Shown: piece by piece, positions 1 through 9,182 of the stretch
How positions within the stretch are numbered: position 1 is the stretch's first letter
Layout of the letters: every line of letters starts with the position of its first letter
NCBI GenBank assembly: GCA_028698585.1
Contig: JAQVWG010000001.1
Coordinates: 184,200 to 245,561 of the forward strand
Source: Clostridia bacterium
GTDB lineage: Bacteria > Bacillota > Clostridia > Christensenellales > CAG-314
Reading direction: 5' to 3'
DNA: 61,362 nucleotides
Made by a program: the position numbers and the translations under genes
The notes under the pieces: generated by a model
What the model was told of the DNA's origin: nothing
The model's database searches: none
The model's input: the letters and a program-made list of their open reading frames with translations, nothing else

Positions 1-1301
1 GTATGTACACAGGGGGAGTTACTTGATTGCTAATAAGTCATATGCACAGTTGTATACATGTGCATTTGAGTTCCTAGATGTGTATTTGCTCAGGTGAATT
101 ATCTTGTGGAGTTTAGTATCTTTATATGCTCAAATGTGTACATGCACATATGGATGAGTGAACATATTAGCATATGTACTATGTTATTAGGTAAACTGCT
201 CGAACATAGAGATATTATCAATTAATAATATAAGGTGGGCTGAACTTTAATTGCTTATTATATTGTATCTTACTGTTGTGCCTAATAACAGATAATGTAT
301 ATCGTGATTTTCCTTGCCAGAACGCTAACAAGTATTATTCATGCTAGGGTGATTGTTTTGATAAACTCATATATCTGATATGTCATTAGTATAGAATCAA
401 ATTGTGTTTGATTCAGATAATTGTAGTCTATCGAACATTATGTCTTCATGGTCGTATATAATAGGGGACTACCTTATTTGATTGACATATAAGCTGTGGT
501 TACCGTATATAATGACAATCGGTGACGTGATCCAAAGCGCATATATCTTATGTATCAGGTTACCCCAATTGCACCGCATCGTACTGCATGATAGACTAGA
601 TAATATGTGCTATGAGTCTAACAAATATAATAAGTACTAATTATACTGGCACGTGCAGAATACGCAATAGATAGAACTAAATGGTATACAGGCATTACAC
701 ATAACTGACTTGAGCATTCTATTAAATGGACTGCGTGCATATCAATTAACAGTCGTATTGTGTTAACATACTCGAACATACTTAACTACAGTTATCTAAT
801 CATGAACAGACAGTGGTTACAAATTGACGGTTACATTAAGTTAACACGTTGTAGGCGTAACCGACTTGAGTTGAACTCATTTTGTGGGCAAAAATGTCAG
901 TTTTTGGACTAAATGTGCCCATGCAGTGACGGTCACAGCTCATATACTATACGGAAGGTAAACTACAGCGACTTGCATTTACTCGGCTCATAAGCTAAAT
1001 TAGGGGCCGTAATTAACACCGGTATTTACTGGAGTTGATATTAGTATGTTTTAGCTATACCAAACCAAAAAAATAAACTAAAAATACTGTTCTTTTTCGC
1101 CCAAATGTATAGACAAATGCCATTATCTTTGGTACAATCTACTCGAATAAGATGTTCAACACACGATTTTGCGTGCAGATGGGTGTGCGACTTTTTATTT
1201 TTGAGTAAAACGAGGTGAAGTGTCATCAATAACTCGTGAAAAAGCTTTAATAATGAACACAACTTAGTATTTTTCGTTTTAGAGATAAGGAGAGGCAAAA
1301 A
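1..1301. other. Gene-free stretch upstream of the GH95-like gene
   Basis: I see no credible coding region, RNA gene or mobile element on either strand. The sequence is AT-rich, with stop codons in every frame and recurrent short words such as CGAACATA (near 199, 432 and 772). No long repeat is clear. The only function I can support is the promoter near 1110-1138. It may be decayed spacer like other long spacers in this window, but no parent copy is visible. Confidence 0.6.
1110..1138 (+). promoter_or_regulatory. Probable promoter of the GH95-like gene
   Basis: TAGACA (1110-1115), a 17-base spacer and TACAAT (1133-1138) resemble a sigma-A promoter. It would give a leader of about 155 nt before the ATG at 1302. 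The leader contains short inverted repeats (ACGAG...CTCGT near 1209-1236), but I recognise no riboswitch class. Confidence 0.55.
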
Positions 1302-3704
1302 ATGGCGACAATTAAGAAACAAGCCAATGTATTAACTTCGGGAAAGCCAGCAGGCTGGTGGGGGGAAACCTGGAGAGAAGGTTATTTTGTCGGCAACGGA
1401 TGTGTTGGTGCTAATTCATTCGGCGGTCCAGCTGATGAAAAGATACTGATTAACCATGCGGATTTACAATGGCAAGGGCGCATAAGCGTAGTGCCTGATG
1501 TGGCATTCAAGTTGAAGGAAACAAGGAAATACATAGATAATAAGCAATACAATGAGGCATCTGAAGTAATGGTGCGTGCACTTGTTAGTAAGAACTTTCG
1601 TCCACAGCACTTCTATCCACTGCCTTTGTGCGTTTTGCATGCCAAGAATAGCATAGATAAGGGTGTCAGAGAGTACGAGAGAACACTTAATATGGGCACA
1701 GCTGAGGCTACATCATCATACCTTGACGGTCAAACTAGAGTAATGCGTAAACTATTCGTTTCTCGTGCTAATGACACCGTAGTGTACGAGATAACCAAGA
1801 CAGGTGGCAATAAACAACTAGATGTCGAGTTTAATTTCGAGTTGATTGATGCAATCAATGCTCGCACAGTATCATCTATGTCTGCACTACCTGACAATGT
1901 TAAGACTGTTTACGATAAGTATTTCATGTACTTCTCTGCTCGTAATGATGACGGTGGAGATTACGGTGCCGTTGCTAAACTCAATCATTATGGTGGTGCA
2001 TTGAGCATAACCGAGAAGGGTCTGCGTATAAGCGGTGCTAATTCTATCATTGTGTACGTCAAGACTTTTGTCAAGAGCACAGCCGAGAAGGAGTTCGCTA
2101 GGCTCAAAACTGAGTTGGCAGCACTTAAGGACCCGTATGATAAGATGCTCAAAACGCATGTTGCGTTGCACCAAAAAGTGTTTGGTGGCGCTACTCTATC
2201 TTTTGACACCGATACTGATCAATACATTGAGGATTATCTGGCTCAAGTAGACAATGGAGATCTTAACCCAACACTACTTGAGAAATACTGGAAATATGCT
2301 CGTTACCTATTAGCGTGTTCAACAACTGATAATGGCAGATTGTTTACTCCTTATGGATTATGGTGTGGTTCTTATAAGGCATACAAGTCAGCTATACCAT
2401 ATTCTGGTGCTATCGAGGAGGTCTACGACTATACTTTGAGCGCCAACATGTTGCCACTGTGCGAGTCATTGTTCAGTTTCGTAGATGAACACCTAGGGGA
2501 GTATAAAGAGAATGCTATGCGACTGTTCGGTTGCAGAGGCATATATATACCCACTATCCCCGCTACCAATACCGGCAGGCTCGGAGCACTAGATGTCAAT
2601 GCAGTGCATTTTACAGGATGTGCAGGTTACATCGCTAAGCTATATTATGAGTATTATTTGCTTACTGGCAACACCAAGTTGCTTAAGAGTAGAATACTCC
2701 CATACCTTAAAGAAGTAGTTACATTCTATGAGGATTATTTCAAAACTAATGCAGACGGCCAGTATACATCTAGTCCGTCCGTACTGCCTCCTGTTGCCGT
2801 AAGCACTATGGGTGTACAGGATACGACTGTATTGGGTAAAGACGCATATATAGATTTCGCTATATGTAAGCGTGTATTGACCGACTTATTGTCGGGCGCT
2901 AAAGAACTAGATATATATAAGGAAGATATCAATAGGTGGGAGAAGATGTTGAGCAATCTCCCTACATATGAGAAGAATGCGGACGGCTCTATTCGTGATT
3001 ACACTAATGGCAGTCAAATGGGCGCTGATGATGACGCTAATAACTCAACACTATTCCTAGCTCGTACCATCACAAGAGACGAGAGTGATTATATAGATAT
3101 GCATGGTGAATTAGTTGCCACAGCACGCCGTAAACTAGTAGAGGGCGCTTGTATACAGAACAGTTATTCGTTGACAACGCTTGCCACACAATGTGCCAAG
3201 TTGGGGCAAAAAAAGCTGGCAGTTGACTGCCTTATCAATGTCATAAGAGGATGTTCGATGAATAACTTAGCCTTGACTTCGGCAGATTGGCGTGGTATGG
3301 GACTGTGTGGCTCTGATACATGGGTACCCATGCAGTTACAGAGTAATATAACTCTGGCGAATGCTATTAATAATATGTTGATTGGCACGCAGGATGGGAG
3401 AATACTTATTCTGCCGTGTATGCCGTATGACTGGCCGAGTTTCAAGGCAGAGGATTTACAATCGTATGGCGGAACACAAGTTACAATTACGCATAATGCT
3501 AAATTTGGCACGCTACAAGTCGATATTAAGGCACGCAAGAAGGTGAGTTTTGATATGTATCTACCTGACGGCACCAAGAAACTTAATAAATGCAGTATCA
3601 AGAACGTCAAGTTCGATAGCGAGCTGAGTTGTGTGCAGGATATAAGCCTTGACGCAGGCAAGAGTGTATCTTATCTATTCGCATTTAAGGGATTGAAAAA
3701 TTAA
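1302..3704 (+). CDS. GH95-like glycoside hydrolase, divergent active site
   Basis: 800 residues, the usual size of GH95 (alpha-L-fucosidase/galactosidase) enzymes. The N-terminal beta-sandwich signature is visible (GNGCVGANSFGG, residues about 32-43, then an NHADLQWQG segment). An alpha/alpha-barrel follows at about 300-680, with a GH95-like FTGCAGYIAKLYYEYYLLTG stretch. The C-terminal part has LPCMPYDWP and a YGGTQV segment matching the family's LPALP..W...G.RARGG region. There is no signal peptide, so it probably acts in the cytoplasm on imported oligosaccharides. Two places where GH95 usually reads SPEN and QIDGNFG read VLPP and QLQSNIT here, so the usual Glu and Asp are absent and the substrate or even activity is uncertain. 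ATG follows AAGGAG closely. The gene stands alone. Confidence 0.75.
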   Translation: MATIKKQANVLTSGKPAGWWGETWREGYFVGNGCVGANSFGGPADEKILINHADLQWQGRISVVPDVAFKLKETRKYIDNKQYNEASEVMVRALVSKNFRPQHFYPLPLCVLHAKNSIDKGVREYERTLNMGTAEATSSYLDGQTRVMRKLFVSRANDTVVYEITKTGGNKQLDVEFNFELIDAINARTVSSMSALPDNVKTVYDKYFMYFSARNDDGGDYGAVAKLNHYGGALSITEKGLRISGANSIIVYVKTFVKSTAEKEFARLKTELAALKDPYDKMLKTHVALHQKVFGGATLSFDTDTDQYIEDYLAQVDNGDLNPTLLEKYWKYARYLLACSTTDNGRLFTPYGLWCGSYKAYKSAIPYSGAIEEVYDYTLSANMLPLCESLFSFVDEHLGEYKENAMRLFGCRGIYIPTIPATNTGRLGALDVNAVHFTGCAGYIAKLYYEYYLLTGNTKLLKSRILPYLKEVVTFYEDYFKTNADGQYTSSPSVLPPVAVSTMGVQDTTVLGKDAYIDFAICKRVLTDLLSGAKELDIYKEDINRWEKMLSNLPTYEKNADGSIRDYTNGSQMGADDDANNSTLFLARTITRDESDYIDMHGELVATARRKLVEGACIQNSYSLTTLATQCAKLGQKKLAVDCLINVIRGCSMNNLALTSADWRGMGLCGSDTWVPMQLQSNITLANAINNMLIGTQDGRILILPCMPYDWPSFKAEDLQSYGGTQVTITHNAKFGTLQVDIKARKKVSFDMYLPDGTKKLNKCSIKNVKFDSELSCVQDISLDAGKSVSYLFAFKGLKN

Positions 3705-3736
3705 TTGCTTATAGGTAATTATGTGAGGTATTGACA

Positions 3737-4207
3737 ATGAGATGTGTCTACTGTGGATGTGAAGAGAGTAAAGTTATTGACAGCCGTTCTATAGAAGAAG
3801 GTAATGCTATAAGACGGCGTCGTGAGTGTGTCAAATGTGGCAAACGATTCACCACGTTCGAGACAGTGGAAACAACACCACTTCTGGTCATCAAAAATAG
3901 TGGGGTTAGACAGCCATACGATAAGAATAAACTCAAGAATGGCATTCTCAAAGCCTGCGAAAAACGCCCCGTCGCAATGTGCGTTGTTGATAACCTTGTC
4001 GACGAGATAACTAAACAACTCTATAATTCGCTGGAACAAGAGGTCAGCAGTAAAAAAATCGGTGAGTTGGTGATGTCTGGCCTTAAGGGGATTGATGAAG
4101 TGGCATACATTAGATTTGCCTCTGTATATAGGCAGTTCAAGGACAGTGCAACATTCATTGAGGAGATGAAGAAGATATTCGAGCAGTCCTCAAATGATGG
4201 AAAATGA
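3737..4207 (+). CDS. nrdR: Transcriptional repressor NrdR
   Basis: ATP-cone repressor of ribonucleotide reductase genes. The N-terminal zinc ribbon has its four cysteines (C3, C6, C31, C34) in the NrdR pattern MRCVYCG...ECVKCGKRFTTFE, followed by an ATP-cone domain with the conserved KNSG and R-PYDK segment. Length (156 residues) is typical. A TTG six bases upstream is in frame, but the GTGAGG at 3723-3728 is correctly spaced for the ATG at 3737. The 3' end overlaps the next gene by 14 bases, implying translational coupling. No ribonucleotide reductase gene lies in this window, so its targets are elsewhere. Confidence 0.95.
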   Translation: MRCVYCGCEESKVIDSRSIEEGNAIRRRRECVKCGKRFTTFETVETTPLLVIKNSGVRQPYDKNKLKNGILKACEKRPVAMCVVDNLVDEITKQLYNSLEQEVSSKKIGELVMSGLKGIDEVAYIRFASVYRQFKDSATFIEEMKKIFEQSSNDGK

Positions 4208-5273
4208 GGTAATGTGTGTGTTTACTGATATTCTATTAAATCACTATAATAAATATCCGTTGATGAGGGAGCAAGACTTCATTAAGTTGATATATCAAAG
4301 TGAGTTCGGTTCACACTTTAATATTGAAGTGGATCAAGCAGTGTCTTACTTAATGGCAGAGTGTCAGGACATTAAACCAGAAAAGACGGAGTTAATGACA
4401 GATATCGGTTGCGGACTTGTTAGGGTTAATCTTGCCGAATACATGCGCAGAGGATTGAGTTTACAACTATTAGGCGCCATATTCGCGCGTTCTAGCACGC
4501 GCAGTACAGCGACCACAGAGAGTCTTGAGAATAAGTTTAATTGTCTAATGGACCTATGCGAAAGGAAGATGATTAATATTTCGCCCAACTCTATGTTATC
4601 TACTATAGAGAAGTTTAAGCGAGATATTCGCCCTGTTTCGCACACAGCGTCTTACGCCAAGAATTATCATCCGCATTATAGAGTGGTCAAGAAGGCAATG
4701 ATGTTGATGATGGATTGTATTCAAGCGATTGAGGATATACAGAGTGGTAACGTTCTTGTGTGTATAGAGGGCAACTCCGGCTCTGGCAAGAGTTATTATG
4801 CTAGCGTCATTAAGGACTATTTCGGCTCTCGCTGTAATGTGTTCAGCACTGATGATTTCTTTTTGCCAAGGTTATCCAAGACACCACAAAGACTGGCAGA
4901 GATAGGGGGTAATGTTGATTACGAGAGACTACATGACCTTATCGCTAACATTCAGCAGGGAGAGGAAATAAGTTATAAGCAATTCAGTTGTGCTACGCAG
5001 AGTTATAGTATATGTAAGCTCGCTCCAGCAGAGATTAACATAATAGAGGGCGTATATTCTGCTCATCCAACTCTGATTAAAGAGTATGACCTTGTAATCA
5101 GGTTGACTGTCGATAAGTTGACACAACAAAGGCGCATATTCGAACGAGATGGCAAGCAGATACTAGAATTGTATAATAATGAATGGTTGCCATTAGAGAA
5201 CAAGTACTTGGATAACTTGGATTACCACGGCAAGAAGGTAATAGAGATAGACACTTCTAATACGGCAAGATAG
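4194..5273 (+). CDS. Uridine kinase-like P-loop protein with an N-terminal extension domain
   Basis: 359 residues. The C-terminal half (from about residue 185) is a uridine kinase/phosphoribulokinase-like P-loop domain: Walker A GNSGSGKS at 193-200, a STDDFF segment equivalent to the Walker B/nucleoside region, and IIEGVYSAH in the lid area. These enzymes phosphorylate uridine or a similar small alcohol with NTP. The N-terminal ~180 residues (YPLMREQDFIKLIYQSEFG) form a separate alpha-helical domain that I associate with uncharacterised Clostridia proteins but cannot name. It overlaps nrdR by 14 bases. ATG at 4194 and 4197 are both possible. A strong inverted repeat ends the unit. The physiological substrate is unknown. 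Confidence 0.75.
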   Translation: MMENEVMCVFTDILLNHYNKYPLMREQDFIKLIYQSEFGSHFNIEVDQAVSYLMAECQDIKPEKTELMTDIGCGLVRVNLAEYMRRGLSLQLLGAIFARSSTRSTATTESLENKFNCLMDLCERKMINISPNSMLSTIEKFKRDIRPVSHTASYAKNYHPHYRVVKKAMMLMMDCIQAIEDIQSGNVLVCIEGNSGSGKSYYASVIKDYFGSRCNVFSTDDFFLPRLSKTPQRLAEIGGNVDYERLHDLIANIQQGEEISYKQFSCATQSYSICKLAPAEINIIEGVYSAHPTLIKEYDLVIRLTVDKLTQQRRIFERDGKQILELYNNEWLPLENKYLDNLDYHGKKVIEIDTSNTAR

Positions 5274-5353
5274 TGCGCCGTTATAGTCGTTGCCCTTACA
5301 CGATTAATTAACATATATTAATAATTAGTTAGATTAATAGAAAAGCCATAAAA

Positions 5354-5383
5354 ATAGGCTGTTTACATATGTAAACAGCCTAT
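5354..5383. terminator. Bidirectional terminator between convergent genes
   Basis: A perfect 15-bp inverted repeat (ATAGGCTGTTTACAT and its complement) lies between the plus-strand kinase gene and minus-strand rpsT. T-rich flanks are present on both sides, so it probably terminates both transcripts. Confidence 0.85.
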
Positions 5384-5395
5384 ATTGATAATCAA

Positions 5396-5959
5396 TTATT
5401 TGATTTCGTCCGCTTCTTCTGGCTCTACTTCGGGTGAGACGTCCTCAACTGGTTTCTGGATAGGTGTCTTCTTGACAGCTGTTTTCTTGGGCTCAGTTTT
5501 CTCGACCTTGTCCTTCTTGGCAGGGGTAATATCCTTCTTGGTGTCCTTCTTAGGAGCCTTGGAGGATTCTTTAGCTAGTCTGTTCTCTGTTCTCTTTGCT
5601 CTGATTGCCTTCTCTTCTTCGGCTTTCTTAATTGCAGCGGCCTTCTGCTCAACTTGTTTCTGCGTCTTGGCGTCAATCTTGATGACAATAATGCCCTGCT
5701 CTAATTGATAGAGGGCCTTACCAATCTGCGACTTTTTGTGATTGGCGCTGTTCTTGTGTATAATGCCTTTTTTAGCTGCTATGTCTATTCTCGCCGAAGC
5801 AATCGGTAATAATTCTCTTGCCAACTCTTTATCGTCGTTAGATATAGCAGAATTGAACTTCTTAATTGCGGTGTTCATCTGTGAACGAACCATTTGATTC
5901 TGTAGTCTTTTCTTGTTAATAACAGAGACTCTCTTCTCTGCTGATTTGATATTAGGCAT
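5396..5959 (-). CDS. rpsT: 30S ribosomal protein S20 with a long charged C-terminal extension
   Basis: Residues 1 to about 85 are ordinary bS20: MPNIKSAEKR start, three long helices, and IHKNSANHKKSQIGKAL near the C-terminal helix. S20 is normally about 85-90 residues and binds 16S rRNA in the small subunit. This one continues for about 100 residues of Lys/Glu/Ala/Pro-rich sequence, first helical (KKAEEEKAIRAKR), then disordered and ending acidic (EVEPEEADEIK). The reading frame is continuous with no sign of a frameshift. The ATG follows AAGGAG at good spacing. S20 represses its own translation in some bacteria; nothing here tests that. The role of the tail is unknown. Confidence 0.93.
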   Translation of the reverse strand: MPNIKSAEKRVSVINKKRLQNQMVRSQMNTAIKKFNSAISNDDKELARELLPIASARIDIAAKKGIIHKNSANHKKSQIGKALYQLEQGIIVIKIDAKTQKQVEQKAAAIKKAEEEKAIRAKRTENRLAKESSKAPKKDTKKDITPAKKDKVEKTEPKKTAVKKTPIQKPVEDVSPEVEPEEADEIK

Positions 5960-5994
5960 TGTTTACTCCTTAACTTCATTTGATTAGCCTTGTA

Positions 5995-6023
5995 ATTCTA
6001 GCACAACCCCACATTATTTGCAA
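5995..6023 (-). promoter_or_regulatory. Promoter of rpsT
   Basis: Read on the minus strand: TTGCAA (6023-6018), 17 bases, TAGAAT (6000-5995), with a TG one base before the -10 (extended -10). It lies about 36 bases upstream of the rpsT start and is divergent from murI. Confidence 0.7.
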
Positions 6024-6074
6024 CAATTTTAGTGCAAATATTCTTATTTTTGTTATTTTGTCATACATTATGGT

Positions 6075-6800
6075 GTGAGTAAGGTAGTATTGATTGACAG
6101 TGGGATAGGTGGCGCGACCGTGTGCAAACAGATAAGGCAAACGGTCAATGGTTGCGACTATATGTATATTGTTGATAATGCCAATTTTCCATATGGCAAT
6201 AAGGACAAAAAAGACTTGATACGTATAGCCAACGACTGCGTTGAGCTGGCTAATAAGTTATGCAATTCCTTAGCGTGCATCGTAATAGCATGTAATACGC
6301 TAACTGCAATTGCTATAGATTGGTTAAGGCAACGGTATCCTTACATTACTTTTGTCGGCACAGAACCGGCAGTCAAACAAGCGACAGAATATTCTGCAGG
6401 CAATATTCTCGTCGCTACCACATACGCGTCAGCACGAAGTGATAGGCTTAAGAAGCGATTCGACGGTGAGTTCATTAAGTTTGTCGCGTTTCCTGAGCTT
6501 GCTTCAATGATTGAGAATGACGCTCACGAAAAAGACATCAGTCAGTACATCGAAAATGTGGCTAATGAGTTGACATTCAACTTCGATTGTATTGTGCTAG
6601 GCTGTACGCATTTCGTTCACGTTAAGCACATATTCGAACGGATATTCGTCAAGCAAGTTTTCGATGGCAACAAGGGTGTGGCGTCAAGGGTTAGGAGTAT
6701 AGTAGGTAAATGTAACGAATGGTCGTGTGGTGTGGAGATTGTGTTGACTAAACCCGATGAATATAAGTTGTTGCAACTCCAACGATTGTTGGGAATATAA
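6075..6800 (+). CDS. murI: Glutamate racemase
   Basis: Converts L- to D-glutamate for peptidoglycan. Both catalytic cysteines are in their motifs: C73 in IACNTLTA and C177 in LGCTHF. The N-terminal DSGIGG and the PYGNKD segment (about 39-44) are also present. It has 241 residues, slightly shorter than the usual 260-280. The start is GTG at 6075; an ATG five bases upstream is out of frame and hits a stop at once. No clear ribosome-binding site precedes it, so translation may be weak or leaderless. It is divergent from rpsT and followed by its own terminator. Confidence 0.92.
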   Translation: MSKVVLIDSGIGGATVCKQIRQTVNGCDYMYIVDNANFPYGNKDKKDLIRIANDCVELANKLCNSLACIVIACNTLTAIAIDWLRQRYPYITFVGTEPAVKQATEYSAGNILVATTYASARSDRLKKRFDGEFIKFVAFPELASMIENDAHEKDISQYIENVANELTFNFDCIVLGCTHFVHVKHIFERIFVKQVFDGNKGVASRVRSIVGKCNEWSCGVEIVLTKPDEYKLLQLQRLLGI

Positions 6801-6829
6801 TTATGCATAGTTATCGGCTGTAGATTGTG

Positions 6830-6855
6830 TGAGTGCAGGTGCGCTCATTTTTTTT
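6830..6855 (+). terminator. Terminator of murI
   Basis: TGAGTGC-AGGT-GCGCTCA hairpin (7 bp, one G-T pair) followed by eight T residues. Confidence 0.8.
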
Positions 6856-6885
6856 GCACATTGGCCAGAAATTATATTAATTTAT

Positions 6886-6914
6886 TTGCGTCATATAGCA
6901 TTTTGTGATAAAAT
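6886..6914 (+). promoter_or_regulatory. Promoter of the EF-G-like gene
   Basis: TTGCGT (6886-6891), 17-base spacer, TAAAAT (6909-6914) with a TGA just before the -10. The leader is about 60 nt before the ATG at 6979, which follows AAAGGGGA. Confidence 0.6.
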
Positions 6915-6978
6915 TGCTTTATCTGTGGTTTCATATGCAGATTATTGTAATGTTAATATAACAAGATAAAGGGGAATA

Positions 6979-9048
6979 ATGATGGCAACAATTCAAGCAG
7001 AAAACATTCGCAACATTGCTTTGATAGGACACTCTGGCGAGGGTAAGACGACTTTGGCTGAGGCTATTCTGTTTAACACCAAGGCAATTGACAGACAAGG
7101 TAGGGTAGATGATGGCAACTCCACTATGGACTATACTCAAGAGGAGATTACCAAGAAGATATCTATCTCATTAGCAATGGCAAACTGTTCTTATAAAGGA
7201 ACTAAGATTAACCTCATAGATGTACCCGGTGACTTTGACTTTGCAGGTGAGTTGGTGCAGGCGATGGCTCCTGTCGATTCTGCTTTGATTGTTACAAGCG
7301 CATCTGGTAGTATGACTGTAGGTACGGAGAAAGCAATAGATTACTGCATAACCAATAAGATACCCGCTATGATTTTTGTCAGCGGACTAGATAAGGAAAA
7401 CGCAGATTTTAACGGCACAACGAACGCAATAGTAGATAAGTATCCAACCAAGGTTACCCCACTATTCATACCAGTGATTAAGGGTGGATTCGAAGGTTTT
7501 GTCAATGTTGTCGATGGTAAGTACTACAATGTGGGTGATGAGGATAACGGACTGGATATACCCAGTGTACTCACATCACAAGTAGAGGAGGATAGAGCCA
7601 AAGTACTAGAGTCCGCAGCAGAGAGTGATGATGCACTGATGGAGAAGTTCTTCGAAGAGGGCGATTTATCTCAGGAAGAGATAGAACTCGGCATCAAGAA
7701 GGGCATAGCCAACTGTACTACAATCCCAGTTTATGGTGGTAGCGCAGCACTTAATAAGGGTATCACCAACCTACTCAATAAGCTTGTTGCCAACATGCCC
7801 TCCCCAGCAGACAGAGATGTAATAGCTAAGGATACTAAAGGACAAGATGTTGTTATCAAGTGCGATTCTGACGGTCCAGTAGTCCTGAGAGTATTCAAGA
7901 CCATGGTTGACCCATTCGTGGGCAGACTGAGTTATATTAAACTGCTGTCAGGTACGCTCAAGAGCGGCATAATACTCAAGAATGCAACCAAGGACAGCGA
8001 GGAGAAGATTTCCTCAATATATTTTGTCAAGGGCAAGAAACAAGAGGCTACAGACAGCATTAGTGCTGGCGATATGGGTGCACTTGCTAAACTCAATACC
8101 CCAACCACAGGCGATGTACTGAGTGAGGGCAGAGAACTGGTAATGGAACCCATACAGATGCCGGCACCAGTACTCTCTATGGCTGTCTATGCGTCCAAGA
8201 AGGGCGAAGAGGACAAGATTTTTGCAGGGCTGTCAAGACTCAAGGACGAAGACATAAGTTTTGCAGTAGTTAAGAATCCGGAAACTAACGAAATGTTAAT
8301 ATCCGGTGTAGGCGAGAATCATCTAGATATACTATGCAAGAAACTCAAGAATAAGTTTGGCGTTGATGCAGTGCTTAAGGAGCCTAGGATAGCGTACAAG
8401 GAAACCATTAAAGGCAAGGCTCAAGCAGAAGGTAAACATAAGAAACAATCCGGTGGCGCAGGTCAGTTCGGTGTGGCTGTTATTGTGTTCGAGCCGGGTG
8501 CTGCAGACGGTATGTATGAGTTTTGTGATGAAGTAGTTGGTGGCGCTGTGCCAAGACAATTCATCCCAGCAGTAGATAAGGGGCTTAAAGAAGCAGTCAA
8601 AAAAGGTATGCTAGCAGGTTATCCAATGATTAATATCAAGTGTCACTTGATAGATGGTAAGAGCCACCCAGTAGACAGTAAGGAAATAGCATTCGTTTCT
8701 GCCGCCAAGTTGGCGTATGAAGAAGCAGTTCCTAAGGCTCATCCTATTCTGCTAGAACCTATCTATGTGCTCAAGGTTACGGTGCCAGAATCATTCATGG
8801 GAGATATTCTCGGCGACCTTAACAAGAGGCGTGGTAAGGTACTAGGCATGGAGGCAATTGAGGGTAAACAAGTAATTAGCGCAGAAGTACCTATGGCCGA
8901 GATTACTAAATATGCCACAGACCTTCGCAGTATGACTCAGGGCAGAGGAACGTTCACCCTTGCTTTTGAGAGATATGACGAAGTACCGGCATCTGCTACC
9001 GTCAAGATTATTGAAGACGCCAAGAAGCGCGCTACCGAGGAAGAGTAA
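6979..9048 (+). CDS. Elongation factor G-like translational GTPase
   Basis: 689 residues, the size and domain order of EF-G: GTPase domain with P-loop GHSGEGKTT (17-25) and DVPGDFDF (81-88, replacing DTPGHVDF), then domains II-V, including a KKQSGGAGQFG stretch of domain IV and a C-terminal LNKRRG segment. It differs from canonical EF-G. The G4 box reads SGLD (135-138) instead of NKMD, and His of the G3 DTPGH is Asp. This marks it as a second, FusA2-like EF-G paralogue rather than the main translocase. Its role (ribosome rescue, recycling or a regulatory GTPase) cannot be deduced. ATG at 6979 or 6982. Monocistronic with its own terminator. Confidence 0.85.
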   Translation: MMATIQAENIRNIALIGHSGEGKTTLAEAILFNTKAIDRQGRVDDGNSTMDYTQEEITKKISISLAMANCSYKGTKINLIDVPGDFDFAGELVQAMAPVDSALIVTSASGSMTVGTEKAIDYCITNKIPAMIFVSGLDKENADFNGTTNAIVDKYPTKVTPLFIPVIKGGFEGFVNVVDGKYYNVGDEDNGLDIPSVLTSQVEEDRAKVLESAAESDDALMEKFFEEGDLSQEEIELGIKKGIANCTTIPVYGGSAALNKGITNLLNKLVANMPSPADRDVIAKDTKGQDVVIKCDSDGPVVLRVFKTMVDPFVGRLSYIKLLSGTLKSGIILKNATKDSEEKISSIYFVKGKKQEATDSISAGDMGALAKLNTPTTGDVLSEGRELVMEPIQMPAPVLSMAVYASKKGEEDKIFAGLSRLKDEDISFAVVKNPETNEMLISGVGENHLDILCKKLKNKFGVDAVLKEPRIAYKETIKGKAQAEGKHKKQSGGAGQFGVAVIVFEPGAADGMYEFCDEVVGGAVPRQFIPAVDKGLKEAVKKGMLAGYPMINIKCHLIDGKSHPVDSKEIAFVSAAKLAYEEAVPKAHPILLEPIYVLKVTVPESFMGDILGDLNKRRGKVLGMEAIEGKQVISAEVPMAEITKYATDLRSMTQGRGTFTLAFERYDEVPASATVKIIEDAKKRATEEE

Positions 9049-9063
9049 CATTATTAATGATAT

Positions 9064-9098
9064 TAAAGACGGCCAAACTAAGGCTGTCTTTTTTTTAC
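9064..9098 (+). terminator. Terminator of the EF-G-like gene
   Basis: AGACGGCC...GGCTGTCT stem with one G-T pair, immediately followed by a run of eight T residues. Confidence 0.9.
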
Positions 9099-9143
9099 AT
9101 AATTACTTTGCCAAAAAGGGTTTTCTTTTCCAACTGATTTTTG

Positions 9144-9149
9144 TATAAT
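9144..9149 (+). promoter_or_regulatory. Probable -10 element of the galU-like gene
   Basis: A perfect TATAAT lies 34 bases before the GTG start. The matching -35 (TTTTCT at 17 bases) is poor. Confidence 0.45.
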
Positions 9150-9182
9150 GTAGATATCAATATCGAGAGGTAGGGGATAATT

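Noticed and set aside
1041-1322. 93-residue minus-strand open frame upstream of the GH95-like gene
   Set aside because: No ribosome-binding site, overlaps the promoter and start of the plus-strand gene, and low-complexity sequence.
3164-3661. 165-residue minus-strand open frame inside the GH95-like gene
   Set aside because: Antisense shadow of a conserved coding region, without start signals.
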